From positions 4,269,501 through 4,333,500 of the forward strand of contig CATNEN010000005.1 of NCBI GenBank assembly GCA_950097015.1: a stretch of 64,000 nt of DNA. Direction: 5' to 3'. The notes below the pieces were generated by a model, which saw only the letters and a program-made list of their open reading frames with translations, ran no database searches and was not told the DNA's origin. This document shows positions 1-11,942 of the stretch, piece after piece (the stretch's first letter is position 1; every line of letters begins with the position of its first letter). The position numbers were made by a program, and so were the translations under genes. The stretch is from Macrostomum hystrix. Its lineage: Eukaryota; Platyhelminthes; Macrostomidae.

Positions 1-2861
1 CCAGGTGTTGCACTTACATTGGGACGTTGTGTCACCAGTGCAGAGTAGATGCAGCTGTCCACATTCTGAAGAGTTTTAAGTTTGATTCCTAAAGCTTTTG
101 ATTCAACACAGGCAAGCCAGCCACTCCAACTACATGTTATGCGCCCAAGTATTTATCATTTTTAAAGGATTTAATTGTGTACCAATTTTTAATGTTGATA
201 AATCAATTGTCTGCTATAAACCACCTGAATGATCAGACGCGCCCATATCCTACCGCTAAAAGCCCGTCTGCAACCCGAACTGTACGTCACGGATTTACTC
301 ACTTCAGCTGTGGAGGCTCTAAACAGTGGCGGTGATTCAATCAGCTCAGTCTCGAACCTAGCCTCCTCATGTGAGCAGTCGCGATTTCTAAAGACGCCCT
401 TCTGCAACGAACGGTTCGAACAACGAAAATTAGATTTCCCTTTGATATTTGAACTCGTCATCACTGATTACCTTGCTGATAACGACCGCAAGCGAAGATC
501 CAAGAACGGCGAGTCCTGCCATGATCGCGAAAAGCAACGGCTTGAAAATGCGCTCTGTTCTCAAAATTTGTTTAGTTGGGGATAGGCTGGACTGAATTTT
601 GAATTTTCTTTTGTTTAAAATTTTCTGCTATATTATAATATTTACTATATGCAGCTTGAGTTGTTTTTTTAACTTACTCGGAATGTTTGGGTCCGATGTC
701 AGAGGACAGGTCACACTTTCTGTGGTGCTGTAGTTCCATGACAGTTTATCATCATTCCAATGTGCTGTGCATGTCACATTCACAGTGAGACAGTTTTCGC
801 ATTTCCAAATCGACCTGAATTTGCCGTCCACTTCAGTGACACTCGATTGCATTGTTACTGTGGCATTTTCGTCTTGGTGGTCTCTCAGAAAGCATGTGTG
901 CAGAGGATGTGGATCTGACTGCGATGACTCAAAGGTGAAATTCCAATCCGACGACTCAGTGGCACAGGTGTCATTTGAGTAGATGCTCAGGTTGCTTGGC
1001 GGATCTGAGATCGGGATTGTCGAGTTTGTGAGACTCCAGACATTGCTGTGTGCGCTTGTGAAATGGCACTTTTGTGGAATTGATTGTATACTCACAGTAG
1101 ACTTTGAGCAGTCGTGAGCTGAGGTCCTCGTCACCCACTCTGCATGAGTAGTTGCCAGCGTGACTTTCGTTCACATTTTGAATGGATTCTGACACGCTGC
1201 TTGCACTCGAGTTGCCAGAAGTTCGAATGGTGCTTACGTTTTTGCTTCCGTTGGACTTAGCGAGAGTCAGAATAACAGGTGGCAGATTGACAGGTGCTTC
1301 GTGGCACACCTGGACCCGACAGCTCACTGTGACGTTTGAGTTTCTCACAACTTCATCGGATGGCTCAATTGTAGCTAAATGTTTTAAGAAACGAGTGACT
1401 CAAAAATGTTTACATTTTTTTATGGAGAGATTCGCAAAATAGATTTGCTGTTGTTATTTTTAGTCATTGTCAGTAACTGTTTTCCAAGGTTTACGAATTT
1501 GAACACTAAAATGCTACCCATGCACTAGCAGGAGTTGGTTAGCAAGGTAAAGACTACTTTAATGTCACATCGAACTGAAAATGCAAACAATAATGCGTTT
1601 TTTGTGACAGAATATAGTTAGAATATAGTTAGAGAAAGGATTTATTGTAGTAACATAGGGCACGTTCGACAAACTCACCTGCTAATACAATTTTTCGAAT
1701 CCACATGCTAATGAAGTTCACGCACTGATTGTTTGCATCAGTAACGTTTGCGACGTATTTTCTCAGCAGAATCATTCGGACCTGAAAGCCGCATACAGTT
1801 TCTGGTTATGTCAGCACTGTTAATATAGGATGAAATAGAAGCGAATAAAATGTGTTTCTTTTTAGTGGTTACAGAAATTTGTCCCTAAAGTATGTGACCC
1901 ACATTCTCCATGCTAAATTACAGTCAACATTTGTGTTTTTGCTTGCTGTTTTATGCCTCGATCTTGAGTCATTTTGTTTGCAAATCTACTAAAATAAAAT
2001 CAATGTGGATATTTCTCCAGAAAACCCTAAGCTGCATTGCTGATACAGAATATTGGCTTGCATTATACTCGCCTAATTAAACCCAAGGTTGCTCATGAAT
2101 TGTGAAACATCAGTCACCTGATCGCCTCACCTGTTGCCTGACGCAGTTCACGCTCAAGTATTGTCCTGCAGAAACGCTTGAGGGCGTCCTGCCGCACAGC
2201 TTCCAGATACCTGAGCTCTCTCCTCTAATGAAAGTAGATCTGATGTTCTTTGAGTCGCAGTGCTCATGTCCGAAATCGACGTCTGTTTGAGAAGTCCAGA
2301 TCTCAATGTCTGCTGCTCTGAGGTTTATTTCAGCGATGGGAACTCCTATTGCTTCTACAATGTCAATTAGTTATTTCTTTTGAGCTGCAAACAAGAGCTT
2401 GAAGAGAGTCGTTAGGAGCAGGTATTCAGAAGCTGTTGATTGTAAATTAACTGAATCGCTCACCTGACCTGGCCCTGATGCCCACAGAGCTGATCAGCTC
2501 AGGCCTCTTCAGTTTGATCACAAACCAGTGATAGCCTGCATCTGCGTCATTGTTACTGGCTTTGGAGTGGAAGAATCTGTAGAAATACTTGGATTCTGTC
2601 TCTGTGGTCTGGTTTTCAAAACATAGTGCACCTTTCTTGTTATCAATAAAGCTAGACGACTGCCAGGAGTCAGCGATGGAATCTTTGGTGATGTTGAGAG
2701 TGCCTGAAACAAAAATTGATTTAGAAACTTTGTAAGAATATATCAGATGATTCCTTTCGAGCAATGTCCATGGACTGCAACTCACAATTGTCACTGTCAG
2801 CCGCACACAGACTAGCTAGAAGGGCCGCTGCCAGCAAAATGCATTCCTGGGCTGCAGCCAT
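1..2861 (-). CDS. Receptor cluster member 1: lectin-like, Ig, transmembrane receptor (3' end off the left edge)
   Basis: Nine exons join in one frame: 2786-2861 (signal peptide, residues 1-25), 2464-2703, 2131-2354 and 1679-1781 (galactose-binding-like domain, about 26-214), 1096-1374 (Ig domain, with HAGNYSCRVGDE), 678-1004 (Cys-rich module with WKCENC), 472-554 (transmembrane helix, IFKPLLFAIMAGLAVLG), 225-401 (cytoplasmic), and 1-65 (tail start with SCIYSAL). The extracellular exons join in phase 1, except that the lectin exons 2131-2354 and 1679-1781 meet in phase 0; the cytoplasmic junctions are phase 0. The lectin call rests on the WQSSS, YHWFVIKL, AADIEIW and CGRT signatures in fucolectin-like order; this is inference from pattern. 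Many N-x-S/T sites fit an extracellular protein. The expected C-terminal T-x-Y-x-x-I motif would lie to the left of the window. The donor of exon 225-401 (CAG|GTGGTT) is weak, so that border is less certain. Confidence 0.82.
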
Positions 2862-3363
2862 GCCTCAGTTGTTGTTCTGCGTCCAACCAGGATCTTGTTT
2901 TCTAAGAGAGAAGTTTCTTTAATTTTTTAAATTCCTACATTGAATATCTACATAAAATCTTCATTGAATATCTACATTGAATCATCACTGCTTGACGAGT
3001 CTTACTAAATCATTGTTTTTGCACACACTTACAAGCAATGAGTTTAGCTGAAACCCGAACGCAGTTTTCAGAACTGTTGCGTCTGAATTTAGGCCTGCTT
3101 TGCCAGCATACAGGAAGTCACGACTGGTTTGTGTGAAGATGTTTGACTTTGGATTCGACTATCCATTTAAATAGGCACGAGCAGCCTATTTAAGTAAGAC
3201 AGTAATATGTAAGACAAGCCGAAAAAGCCAACACTTTGGTCGGCCAACACTTGACGACTGAGAGGTCAAAGCGCTCCCTTATATTTTTGACTTTGGATTG
3301 TAAAGTTAGCGTTTGTACATCTAAGCACGCATGTACATTAAGATGCAAAGTCATCCAGTTTAC

Positions 3364-3502
3364 AAATCATCTTAAAATAGTCACCTTCTTTGAAAATACG
3401 AGCGTAAGTGTGCCACTGACTTTCAGCTCCGATAATCGAAACCTCGAGTAGTAGAAAAACTAAAACTGAAGAAACCAACTTCGACAGAAAAATAATTTTC
3501 AT
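3364..3502 (-). pseudogene. Orphan signal-peptide exon, probably from a lost or alternative cluster member
   Basis: A 46-residue reading frame starts with a Met, a Lys and a strongly hydrophobic stretch (KLVSSVLVFLLLEVSIIGAE), then ends at T|GTAAAC in phase 1. That is the same phase and the same T before GT that close the signal-peptide exons of all cluster members, where the split codon usually gives Cys. It lies about 500 bases upstream of the first exon of member 1 on the same strand. No matching second exon lies between them, so it is either an alternative first exon of member 1 or the remnant of another copy. Confidence 0.4.
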
Positions 3503-3849
3503 ACTGATGCGACATGCTAGACACGAACACGACAAAAATTTTTATGAATTGATATTGTTACGAATTCTAGGGAAAAGAAGGGTAAATAAAACAGTTAACA
3601 ACTGACGCGTTAGCAAAGAACAGCGGCCAAAGAAAGAAAAAATAAATGTATACTAGACTTTCTCTAAAAGGTGTAAATTTCACAAAAAACTGGGGTGGTG
3701 CACGAGTCGCGCACTAACTCGGTAGGTGACATCTGAGAAGTTGCTTAAAACCCTATGATTACCCGTGGCATGCTATGCATGCCATGGCTCATTCCACGAC
3801 ACTTCCACTGCAAATTTTAGTCTATGGTTTTGCCAAAAGACGGTCTCAG

Positions 3850-4170
3850 TCACTCCGCAGCCGCAGCCCAACCGTTTTCGATATCCTCGGGCACAGGAAA
3901 CAGTGGGTTGACTCCTTGAACACCAAGAAATTCCGGGACGACATGAGCCCGTTGATCATCCTCAACGGTGACTTCTCTCCATTCGTCGAACGCCTCCGGC
4001 ATTTCTTCAGCCTGAACTGGATTGTCCTCTTTATCCGTCCCTTCATCACTCACAGCCGTGTAGTAGGAGTCGCTTTCGCTTGAATCGCTGCTGTCCAAGC
4101 CCAAACGGCGAAGTGCCTGCTTTACAGCCTGTCGTCTCTCTCTCCTTGGAGCATTCATGTTGGTAGCCAT
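3850..4170 (-). pseudogene. Short acidic ORF, possible piggyBac-type transposase N-terminus
   Basis: The 106-residue frame begins with a basic start, then a Ser/Asp/Glu-rich stretch (LGLDSSDSSESDSYYTAVSD), then DEWREVT and a segment with FLGVQGVNPLF. An acidic N-terminus followed by W-x-x-V and F-x-G-x-x-G-x-N resembles the front of piggyBac-family transposases, but the catalytic Asp residues and the rest of the protein are absent here. No convincing TTAA-bounded inverted ends were found. It could equally be a chance frame in a repeat. Confidence 0.3.
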
Positions 4171-4257
4171 CTCCGTCGGTTTGGATAAGCTTCGTGTTTA
4201 ATTTTGCGATGACTCTATCGAATTTTTGGCGGTTTGGTCGCCTATCAGCGCATATAA

Positions 4258-4405
4258 TCTATGGCCAGCAGAGCATGCCAAGTGGTAAGACTAGGAAGTG
4301 TGACAGACAGAACAGTGGGGGTGGGCAAACGTCTATGGCCAGCAGAGCATGCCGAGTGGTAAAGTAGAGGAGTGAGGCAGAAAAGGGTCAGTAGGCTAGT
4401 GGTTT
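4258..4405. repeat. Tandem duplication, 74-base unit, two copies
   Basis: The sequence beginning TCTATGGCCAGCAGAGCATG at 4258 recurs at 4332 with few differences. It sits between the acidic ORF and a SINE. Confidence 0.6.
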
Positions 4406-4647
4406 TAATGCACCAGGTACAGTCCAACAACGATGAAGCTTGCGACTTTCGCCCAGCTTCACTTAAAAGCAACTTCCTTCTGCGTCAGCTCATTCAGCGG
4501 TTCAACTATCTCGCTGTAATTTTGATCGAATTTCCAAAAATCTACCAACTCTCGATCCAAGACCAAGAGCCGGTCGCTCAGGAATCTCGCTCCGGTGAAG
4601 ATGTTACAGGTTTTATTGGTATCGTTTGCTCTAGGCTTGGCAAAGAG

Positions 4648-4936
4648 GGTGAGTGGCAGAGCGGTCTAACGAATTTGCTTCTTGCACCAAGGTCCCTGAG
4701 CTCGATTCCATGGCGAGGCCACATTCATTTGGGGCGCAGCAGCGGAGAGAAGGCTTGGGGGCTTGTCGTGCAATTAACACCCTTGAGGGCCAACCTGCAA
4801 GGCACAGTGAGAGTGTACACTGCCTGACGATGAGAAAGTCAGGGCAGATGTACGCATGTGTGAGCGTGTGCCTGCGTACAGTATCTGTGTGCGAGTGTGC
4901 TCAGGAGTCAGCGAAATGGGCGGAATTGCCGATATA
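4648..4936 (+). mobile_element. tRNA-derived SINE, family 1
   Basis: An A-box-like GAGTGGCAGAGCGG and a B-box-like GAGCTCGATTCC lie at tRNA spacing, followed by a body shared with at least six other copies here (GGGGCGCAGC, GTGTACACTGCCTGA, CTCAGGAGTCAGCGAAATGG). The 3' end is shorter than in other copies. Confidence 0.8.
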
Positions 4937-4939
4937 AAA

Positions 4940-6640
4940 ATTTAACCCAAAAATTTCTACCCAATTTTGACTCACTAGAATCGTCAAACCTTTCGTCTCT
5001 TGTAAGACACACCGAATAGTACATTAACCACGCTTAATTTATTATTGTAGCACTTTTTATTCGTTGTTGGTATCTAAACAGCGTAAAACAGAAATACAGA
5101 CGCGAACAACAACAGTCACAAAAATAAATCGAGTAGAAACCCATAATGAATACGCATTCTGGCTGCCCCACAGGCCTTAAACGCTACAACAAGAGTAAAT
5201 ACTAAACTGCAGCCATAAAACATTTGCAAGATCGCTGTGGGAAATAAGACACAAAGACTTATGCTAACAAGTACGAGCTAATTTCAAGGCCATACTGGAA
5301 ACGGCAAGCAATTCTTCTATAAGTGAGGCCCAGCTCTACCCCAGTTATCTGTGGCCACTCGACTAAATCGTGCTCTCGAGTTCTCACTCACTGCTCTCGC
5401 CTGCTCGCCGGGGAGCTCTGAGCAGATTTTGGGAATCGCGCACTGAGAGGCCTCACTCGCTCATCCGGTCTATTTTGTTGCATTGTGAGAAAGTGAGAAA
5501 CTCAGTGCAGCACGTTGCCTCCGGTGGAAGATAAGAAGGCCTTTCATTGGGGAATGATAATATGATTGACTCTAACTAGAGGCTCTGTTCTACAACACCG
5601 GCTGCTGAGGAAGGGAAATGAGACGATGGCTGCAGGAGACAGGTTTTGGAGCCAGAGAGGAAGGCTGTAGTGGGGATTAGAGAGACTAGAGATGGGATGA
5701 GGGAGAAGAGAGATCGGATGAGGGAGAGAAGAGAGATGGGATGAGAGAGGTGGAATAAAATTGAGGGGAATGAGATTGAAAGGATGAGAGGGATAGGCTC
5801 AGAAAGGTGGGATGAGAGTTGTTGGATGGGAGAGGTGGTAGTTCATCCATCCAGGCACAAAATAAATGGTGAGAGAGTGAGTTCATGGAGATGTGTTTAT
5901 CGCATATTATGATAGCAAATTTATGTTATTATGAATTTGAGTAATATGAAATAAAAGCACCAGAGCCTGCAGCGCGAATGTCAAAGCTAGCCCTGGCCGC
6001 CGCGAGCCAACGGCGCCCGCTAGAGACCAGGGAAATCGAATAGATAATTTGGGATTAGAAAAAAATCTGGGAAGCGAGGTTGCGGGGCGGATTAAATATG
6101 TACATGCTGTACATTCTTTAATCAGTGACATGCAGCATAACGGTCATGACTGCATGACAGCGCTCATGTAAATACTGCGCCGAGGCCTTGGTGCCGCAGT
6201 CAGCGCCACCTGCCGCGACAGTTCAATAGCTCTGAGCCGCTTCTGGAATTTGTAAACACATGGCAGTCAAAGTTGATGCTGCAACAAAATTGTGTTGTTC
6301 AGTAAAGTTGCAAAGCTCTGCTAACCTCAGTTCTGAATAGGGACATGCTGAGTCCAATGAGCCATAGTGTCAAAGCTGATACAATAGCCAACAAAATCCA
6401 ATTTAAAGGATTTTGATGAAATTGACAGCTGTCATCTACAATACGAAATGATATTCGCACCGCTGCTTTTCGATTTTCTCACCAAAGGTAAATAAAACAA
6501 TTTCCAAAACTTCTATGTAAAATAATAATTAAAGTTTACAAGACGCAACCCTGACATTCGCCCATAACTACATTTTTGTAATAGAAATGTAGAAAAAATT
6601 AGAAAGGCATCAGCTTGTAAGCTACTCTAATTACCCACCT
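4940..6640. other. Intergenic stretch, no gene seen
   Basis: Contains a GA-rich imperfect simple repeat at about 5,680-5,800 (GGGATGAGGGAGA type) and AT-rich unique sequence. The open frames are short and show no recognisable domain or splice structure. Confidence 0.5.
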
Positions 6641-6643
6641 GGG

Positions 6644-6975
6644 GGTGAGTGGCAGAGCGGACAAACGCGTTTGCCTCTCGCAGCTCGATCCCTGAGCTCG
6701 ATTCCACGGCGAGTCCACATTCATTTGCGGCGCAGCCGCGGAGAGGTTTGTGGCTTGTTATACAATTTGCTCCCTTGAAAGTCAACCTCCAAAGCACAGT
6801 GAAAGTGTACACTGCCTGATGATGAGAAAGTCAGGCCAGATGTACACACCTGTATGAGCGTGTGCCTGTGTACGGTATGTATGCGTGTGTGCTCAGGAGT
6901 CAGCGAAATAGGCAGAATTGTCTCCTCGCTGGCTGCGGGTCAACTGTCATTAAATAATGTGCCATTGCCTATTGC
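6644..6975 (+). mobile_element. tRNA-derived SINE, family 1
   Basis: Near full-length copy with the tRNA-like head (GTGAGTGGCAGAGCGGACAA), the GGCGCAGCCGCGGAGA body and the 3' ATAATGTGCCATTGCC segment. A second SINE of a different family in the opposite orientation abuts its end. Confidence 0.8.
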
Positions 6976-6979
6976 CCAC

Positions 6980-7280
6980 CTGATTACACCTGCTCCTATT
7001 AGGCCAAATGTACAGCCGACAGCACAGCCGCAGCTATTGTGCTGCGCATCTGAAGACTGTGGACAGCTGTTCAGTCCGTGGACTGGGGCAGGGGGACACC
7101 GCACCCACCGTTAATTACCCCAGCTGATGTCGGTACCCATTTAACAGCTGGGTGAACTGAAGCAATGCAGAGTTAAGTGTCTTGCTAAAGGACACAAATT
7201 GTTTCTGTGGAGTCGGGAATCGAATCCCGACCTTCGGACAGTTGGCTAAAACCCATTTTACTAGCTGCAGCCCTCTGCAA
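6980..7280 (-). mobile_element. tRNA-derived SINE, family 2
   Basis: Read on the minus strand it has a tRNA-like head with a B box (GGGATTCGATTCCCGACTCC), then a CAGCTGTTAAATGGGTACC core and a GTCCACGGACTGAACAGCTG segment. The same arrangement occurs in four other places in the window. Confidence 0.75.
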
Positions 7281-7289
7281 TTTTTATTA

Positions 7290-8275
7290 AATACCCAGTT
7301 GCACTCACAGTTAGTTATGTTGGAATCAGTCGACATGTTGATTAAATCAATCAGAATGCTTAAATAAATACGGTTTTAAAGTATGGATAAAGCTTGCCTA
7401 AGCCAAAGTATACTGTGAACGAGTACGTAGAGTTGATTGAATAGGTTTTCTATAGCCAGTGGAAAGTTAACGTTTAAAACGTCATATCTACGAGCTACGT
7501 AACTTCTTGCTGAAATCGGATTGAAGACTATTTAGTTTCGGAGCAAGGATCTTGAGGTGCCCCTGGCAAAAATTTTCAAAAACTTGCGAATTTATAAGTT
7601 TCTTCTTCACTTATAAGAAAATTCCGACCCTAATTATGATATGCTTTAAAACACGTGGACTTGGATGTGAGTTTTCATTTTGATTAATTCGCTAATCCAA
7701 ACAATTAGTTGTAAAATAAGACGAAGTGGTTTTAATACAATTGTTTTACAAACATCCTCTAGTTTTCTGAAATTTAAACGTGCCATTTCCTTCGCAGATC
7801 TACACACTGTTACCTTTCTCTTTCAAGAAGAAAACAAAAGCAAGGCCAGCAGGTGCAGTGGTAAAAACGTGACTGTACAGGCCGCCATGAAACGCTTATC
7901 GAAACGTCGCCCCAGAAACCTCGCATCTGGCGAATGTCTTCGCTGATAAACTAAAAGCCTCTGACGCAGAAATTTGGGAATTTGGCTACAAGGCTTTCCA
8001 AGACAGGGCCAAAGCACTTTTAATTAGGAAAATTGTAACCACAATTTATTATTTTTGTTACGAAAGCGTTTAAAAAACTCAAGCCCTTCCATGCAGTTTC
8101 AACGAGCTCGGAAAAAAAAAGTATATATTTAAATAGCAAAAATACTAAAACATTCGATTCCGAAAATCTGACGTATCCAAGCACAAAGTACAAGGACAAG
8201 CGAAAACAGTTCGAAAAATTTCAGCTTTTCACCTCACTGCCAATCATTCAAATCACCGAGCAATGACAAGCAAGC
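7290..8275. other. Intergenic stretch, no gene seen
   Basis: AT-rich sequence without a supported gene, promoter or repeat. The 88-codon frame at 7,680-7,946 has no domain signature. Confidence 0.4.
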
Positions 8276-8554
8276 CTAAAGTCCGTCAGCCATAATCACC
8301 TGATAGAATGTGACGTCACTTACAGGTCGCGAGTTCGAGCACCCAGCTCCATTCGCAGCATCAGCGCCACCATTTCGTTTGTCCTTCGTCATCATGGACA
8401 GGTAGGTACAGCTGACGCCGTCCTGAAATTAGAATTTCAACCTGAATCAGCAGATATTTCTTTGGAACAGATTAAAGTACAGCAACCAAAACTCGGCTTA
8501 CATCACTGTTCGCATCTGTGACATTGTCAGAAGGAATTGGCTCTGGAGATGCTG
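8276..8554 (-). pseudogene. Duplicated cytoplasmic-tail exons of member 2 (spare terminal exon with ITSM)
   Basis: This block closely matches 9,498-9,776. Exon 8276-8422 is an intact copy of the terminal exon (48 residues and stop) with the YLSM motif and a changed end: VTFYQVI in place of VTLYQEI, so T-x-Y-x-x-I is kept. The preceding exon is represented only by its last 53 bases (8502-8554, ending in a good GTAAGC donor); the rest was lost at the duplication border, where the new junction happens to read TTTTTCCAG. It could serve as an alternative last exon of member 2 or be a non-functional relic. Confidence 0.7.
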
Positions 8555-8559
8555 GAAAA

Positions 8560-9490
8560 ATCTATGGTTAAACTGTTAAATACTTTACTTATTTTAGTAT
8601 CTATGGTCTAAACTGAATATTAAAATGCTGGTCTTGAAATAAACTGTCTAAAATTAATATTGAGTTGTCTAAATTTAACATCGGGTGTTTTGAAATAGAA
8701 TGGGAAAATGTGTATCATTATTATTATTGAGGGGCGCACGCCGATTGGGTGCTGATTTTTTGTTTATTTGATGTTTGAGGCTGAACAATTCGATTTTTAA
8801 AAAAGAAGACGATAGGAAAACAGTAGCATGCATAAGATTAATTTTAGGTGAATAAAATATTTGAAAGAAAACTAGTATTTAAAATAAACAAAGGCATTAA
8901 AACAAAAATAAAATATTGAAATTTAAAGAGAAAATAAAACTGTGACTGAAATCACTAGACTAATGTAAAAGGTTTTAAAAAATGTAACGGATTTAGTCCG
9001 AAAGCAGATTAAACTCAATAGTTAAAGGTGACTTTATTGAACCATAAATAAGTAGATTATAAGATTCCCTTGATTACTCCTTGATTAAAATTGAAATTAG
9101 GGAATTTACTAACTTTAAATAACAATTTAGATGCAAGCATGAGACGCACGATTCTAACCAACCTTTAATGACCGTAGCGACAAAAAATATGCCGAATTTT
9201 CTGGATAATGTTAAATTATGTTAATAAAGCAATTATCAGGTTTAAAATCAGCATATACAGATTAGGCTATAAAGACAATATGGAAACAAAATTAGTAAAA
9301 GTACATATATTAAAAACTTCACGCGACGCATCAAGAGCAGCATATTCGTGTATACTCAACATTACAATTTTTGCTTACAAAACAAAAAATTCGCTTTCAG
9401 GAGTAGTAAACGCTAAATAGTAGGTCAATAAATTATAAAATAGCAGGCTGCCTGAATAAAAATGTTTTTAAACAATCGACTCGAATTAGA
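8560..9490. other. AT-rich spacer between the duplicated tail exons
   Basis: No gene seen. It separates the intact tail exons of member 2 from their duplicate and is AT-rich with short A/T runs. Confidence 0.4.
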
Positions 9491-9497
9491 GTTTGTT

Positions 9498-11942
9498 TCA
9501 GCGTGCATCAGCCACAATCTCCTGATACAATGTGACCTCACTTACAGGTCGCGAGTTCGAGCACCCAGCTCCATTCGCAGCATCAGCGCCACCATTTCGT
9601 TTGTCCTTTGGCATCATGGACAGGTAGGTACAGCTGATGCCGTCCTGAAATTAGAATTTCAACCTGAATCAGCAGAGAGTTCTTTGGAACAGAGTAAAGT
9701 ACTGCAACGAAAACTCGGCTTACATCACTGTTCGCATCTGTGACATTGTCAGAAGGAATCGGCTCTGGAGATGCTGCCGACAGCTGCTGCAATGGCACTG
9801 CCTCTTCGGATAACTCTGGCTTCACTGACTTTGCTGGAGGTGTCATTGGTGCGGCCCTCTGAAAGTTTAAAAAAATTGTGAGCTGAAGATTCAGAAGAGC
9901 TTTTATACTAGTTATTTAGAGTACCCAGATTAGGACAATCCTACCTTTCTTCGCCAAAAACATATGATGAGAACTGACAAGATGAGGGTGCAAGCAATGC
10001 TCAGTCCAAGGAAATTAATATAAATCGATCTTTTATACTCGTTGCCTTCTACAAATTTCGAACGGTGACTTACGAGTACATGTGCGTGGCTAGTGAGTGA
10101 AGCAAATCTGTACCTTTTGTTTTTGAGGAGTTCACACTCGCGTTCTCATAGATTTCAAAGTGTGAACTCGGAAAAGAAATCGTCTTAATCACACTAGACG
10201 GCAGCCAGGAAACATTCGCTTGAGCTGCAGTGCATTTCAGTGTGACAAGCGTTCCGTTTTCCCCTTGACAGCAGTTGAGGCACTTCCAGTGTGATGTCAA
10301 GGAGTCAAGGGTGGAGCTGATGAAGCTCTTATTCCATGCCTCACTCGACACTGTCAAGTTGTTCCCGAAGCTATCGAATGCACTGCACTGATGCTCTGAT
10401 TTTGGGTCTGAGCTGGAAGATAAGAAGCTGAATGTCACGTGACCTGACGGCTCTTCGCTGCAGCTCGAGTTGTCAACCGTGATTTCCAGTGTCTCTGGTG
10501 GATCTGAAAGTTAAAATGATCGAAGCTTTAAATAAACTGATAAAATATTCTTCATTATTGATCTGAGCAGCTGTACTCACACAGCACTCGCAGGTATTGA
10601 GTGCTCGCGACTTCATCTCCAACACGACAGCTGTAATTCCCAGCATGTGATGGCTGCAGGTTATGAATAAAGTGAGTCCGGTTTTTACTTCCGAGGGTCA
10701 TGTTAACACTTGGACCTGTCAGCCTGATGTGGTCTGAGAAATCAGCTGGACATCGCACATTGCACTGCACGGTAACACTCGAGTTCTGCTCTGCTGAATC
10801 GGGGAACTTCCCGCTTGATGACTGGAACTCGGCTGCAAGTTCAGATCCACGAAGTATTGTTGCTCGATGAGTAATATTTTCCGAATTTATATATACGGTA
10901 TTATTCAGTTCGGAGTAACAAACTTACTTGTCAGAACTGCTCGATTGATCCACATGTTGACAAAGTTCATGCATTGTCTTACTATGATCGTTTCATTGGT
11001 TATATATTTCCTAAGAAGAACGATTCGCACCTGAAATTTTTTAACATTTCAAAATTTAGCCTAAAGGTGACTAATGTAGGCAAATTAAAAGCATAAATGC
11101 TTTAGAAAATATTTTTGCATTCTCTTCAAATTGAAAGCAAATACGCCGTTGCTAGCTGATGTTGCAAGTAATGGTGGACAATGGTGGACATATTTTCATT
11201 ACTTTTAGTTACAGGACTTCAATGCCTCCACAATTACCTTTTGTCTTGTGCAGTTCACAGTCAGAGTCTGTCCTGATGAAACGTTGGTTGGCGTCCTTCC
11301 GCACAGCCTCCAGGTTCCGTTTTCCGCCTTCTGAAACACGGAGTTGATGTTTTTCGAGTTGCAGTGCTCCGAGCCAAAGTTCAGGTCGGCCTGCGATGTC
11401 CACACCTCAATGTCTGCTGCTCGAGCGTTCAAATTGTCTCCGTAGCTCGTATGTTCATTTTTAACTAATGCTAACAAAATTAGGAGAAATTAGGATTTTG
11501 AATGACAGGATTTAAAATAGCAACTAGAAAATCACTGGTCAGAATTAAGTGCTCACTTCTTGCTTTCATGGACACAGAGCTGATGTTCTCAAACTGCTTC
11601 AGTTTTATCACAAACCAATGAAACCCGGCATCAGTGCTTTCGTTGCCCTCCATGGAGTGAAGAAATGGCCAGTTGCCAACTTCATCAGCTGAGCGACTCG
11701 AGAAGCAAGTAGATATACTATTTTCTTGAATAAAGCTGGACGACTGCCACGATTCTTTTATAAGACTTCTTCGGACTTCAAGTTTGCCTGAAGGTCGTTG
11801 TGAAACATGTCATGGTTTTAGCGTTTACAGAAGCTGAACACGCATTTTGGTTTTCTAACTCACAGTTATCCGCGACACATGGACGCAAAACGATGAATCC
11901 GCAGACAGCTAGGCCGATGCAAAAAACTACTCGACTGTCCAT
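9498..11942 (-). CDS. Receptor cluster member 2: lectin-like, Ig, Cys module, TM, ITSM tail (557 aa)
   Basis: Exons in transcript order: 11864-11942, 11557-11787, 11238-11470, 10928-11030, 10581-10832, 10114-10503, 9945-10048, 9724-9858, 9498-9644; the sum is 558 codons with the stop. Residues 1-26 form a signal peptide. Residues 27-215 are the galactose-binding-like domain (WQSSSF, HWFVIKL, AADIEVW, GSEHCNS, CGRT). Residues 216-299 are an Ig domain (HAGNYSCRVGDE). Residues 300-429 are the Cys module (HWKCLNCC). A transmembrane helix lies in 430-464 (INFLGLSIACTLILSVLII). The tail has SCTYLSM (Tyr 516, a Y-x-x-M motif that in other receptors recruits PI3-kinase) and VTLYQEI (Tyr 549, an ITSM match). 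The role as a surface recognition receptor is inferred. The intron before the TM exon is only 65 bases. A duplicate of the last exons lies downstream. Confidence 0.85.

Noticed and set aside
229-585. 118-codon plus-strand frame
   Set aside because: It is the antisense of the TM and cytoplasmic exons of member 1, whose phases and motifs are well supported.
10049-10113. Short 25-base intron in member 2 using the GTAAGT at 10,068-10,073
   Set aside because: Too short to splice and out of phase. The donor GTACAG at 10,108-10,113 gives a 65-base intron and restores the family phase.
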